Origin: an uncultured Bacteroidota bacterium
Lineage (GTDB): Bacteria; Bacteroidota; Bacteroidia; Chitinophagales; Chitinophagaceae
Direction: 5' to 3'
DNA: 6,751 bases
Assembly (NCBI GenBank): GCA_946479535.1
Contig: CAMLGP010000152.1
Location: 1-6,751 of the forward strand
The position numbers and the translations under genes were made by a program. Shown one piece after another: positions 6,693-6,751 of this stretch. Positions within the stretch are counted from its first letter, which is position 1. Each line of letters starts with the position of its first letter. A model generated the notes under the pieces. It was given only the letters and a program-made list of their open reading frames with translations, was not told the DNA's origin and did not search any database.

Positions 6693-6751
6693 TCTGGTTA
6701 GGTATATAATGTTTTTAAATCAGTTAGTTTTCCTGTATTCAAATCGCAGGA
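6693..6751 (-). promoter_or_regulatory. Leader upstream of the giant gene; no clear promoter or RBS
   Basis: These 59 bases are AT-rich and hold the in-frame TGA that limits the start. Directly before the ATG the sequence is TAACCAGA, with no Shine-Dalgarno match, as is common in Bacteroidota. A TTTG (6743-6740) could be a -33 element, but at the matching distance I see only a poor fit to the TAnnTTTG -7 element. The promoter may lie outside the window, or the gene may follow another in an operon. Nothing firm can be called. Confidence 0.25.

Noticed and set aside
6731..6751. Short inverted repeat (TCCTG ... CAGGA, 5-bp stem, 11-base loop) upstream of the start
   Set aside because: The stem is too short and has no T-run on either side, so neither a terminator nor an operator is supported.
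1..6751. Search for tRNA, rRNA, CRISPR repeats, insertion-sequence ends and riboswitches
   Set aside because: No cloverleaf, regularly spaced direct repeats, transposase frame or known aptamer core was seen; the window is coding almost throughout.

Overview
The window is almost entirely one very large gene on the minus strand. An ATG at 6692-6690 opens a reading frame that I followed codon by codon to base 1 without meeting a stop: 2,230 complete codons, with the 3' end outside the window. The predicted protein has an N-terminal signal peptide and then a chain of extracellular-type modules. No other gene, RNA gene, mobile element or CRISPR array is visible. The short open frames on the plus strand and in the other minus frames are shadows of this gene.

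The organism is most likely a member of Bacteroidota, probably Chitinophagaceae or a near relative. The giant secreted protein carries sequence blocks I recognise from that phylum: a motif reading GITMDQEASWVGLGWN near the N-terminus, a TKDLLYDSETGEVVL / HWAYDGMG block and an RSGRRN block. Base composition is moderately AT-rich, and the start codon has no clear Shine-Dalgarno sequence, as is usual in that phylum. The taxonomic call is an inference from memory of family sequences.

Layout, reading the gene 5' to 3' (high to low coordinates): a short leader (6751-6693); signal peptide (residues 1-28); conserved signature (112-174); glycine/serine-rich beta-strand region (about 190-371); a first long conserved stretch; a PA14 domain (about 636-776); an Asp/Gly/Asn-rich loop (889-902); a long conserved but unnamed region (about 900-1600); a Pro/Phe/Leu-rich hydrophobic patch over a homopurine tract (about 1609-1625); two more family blocks (1662-1708 and about 1797-1855); a cysteine-rich part with a duplicated CPAG motif; a Gly6/Lys5 low-complexity linker (1954-2045); and a probable beta-sandwich ligand-binding module (about 2065-2160).

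The architecture suggests a cell-surface or secreted giant protein with carbohydrate- or ligand-binding modules. It may be related to the SpvB/Rhs-like shell proteins of Bacteroidota. No YD/Rhs repeats, Rhs core or C-terminal sorting domain lies inside the window, so whether this is an adhesin, a polymorphic toxin or something else cannot be decided here. The deciding part is the missing C-terminus and whatever gene follows it, beyond base 1.
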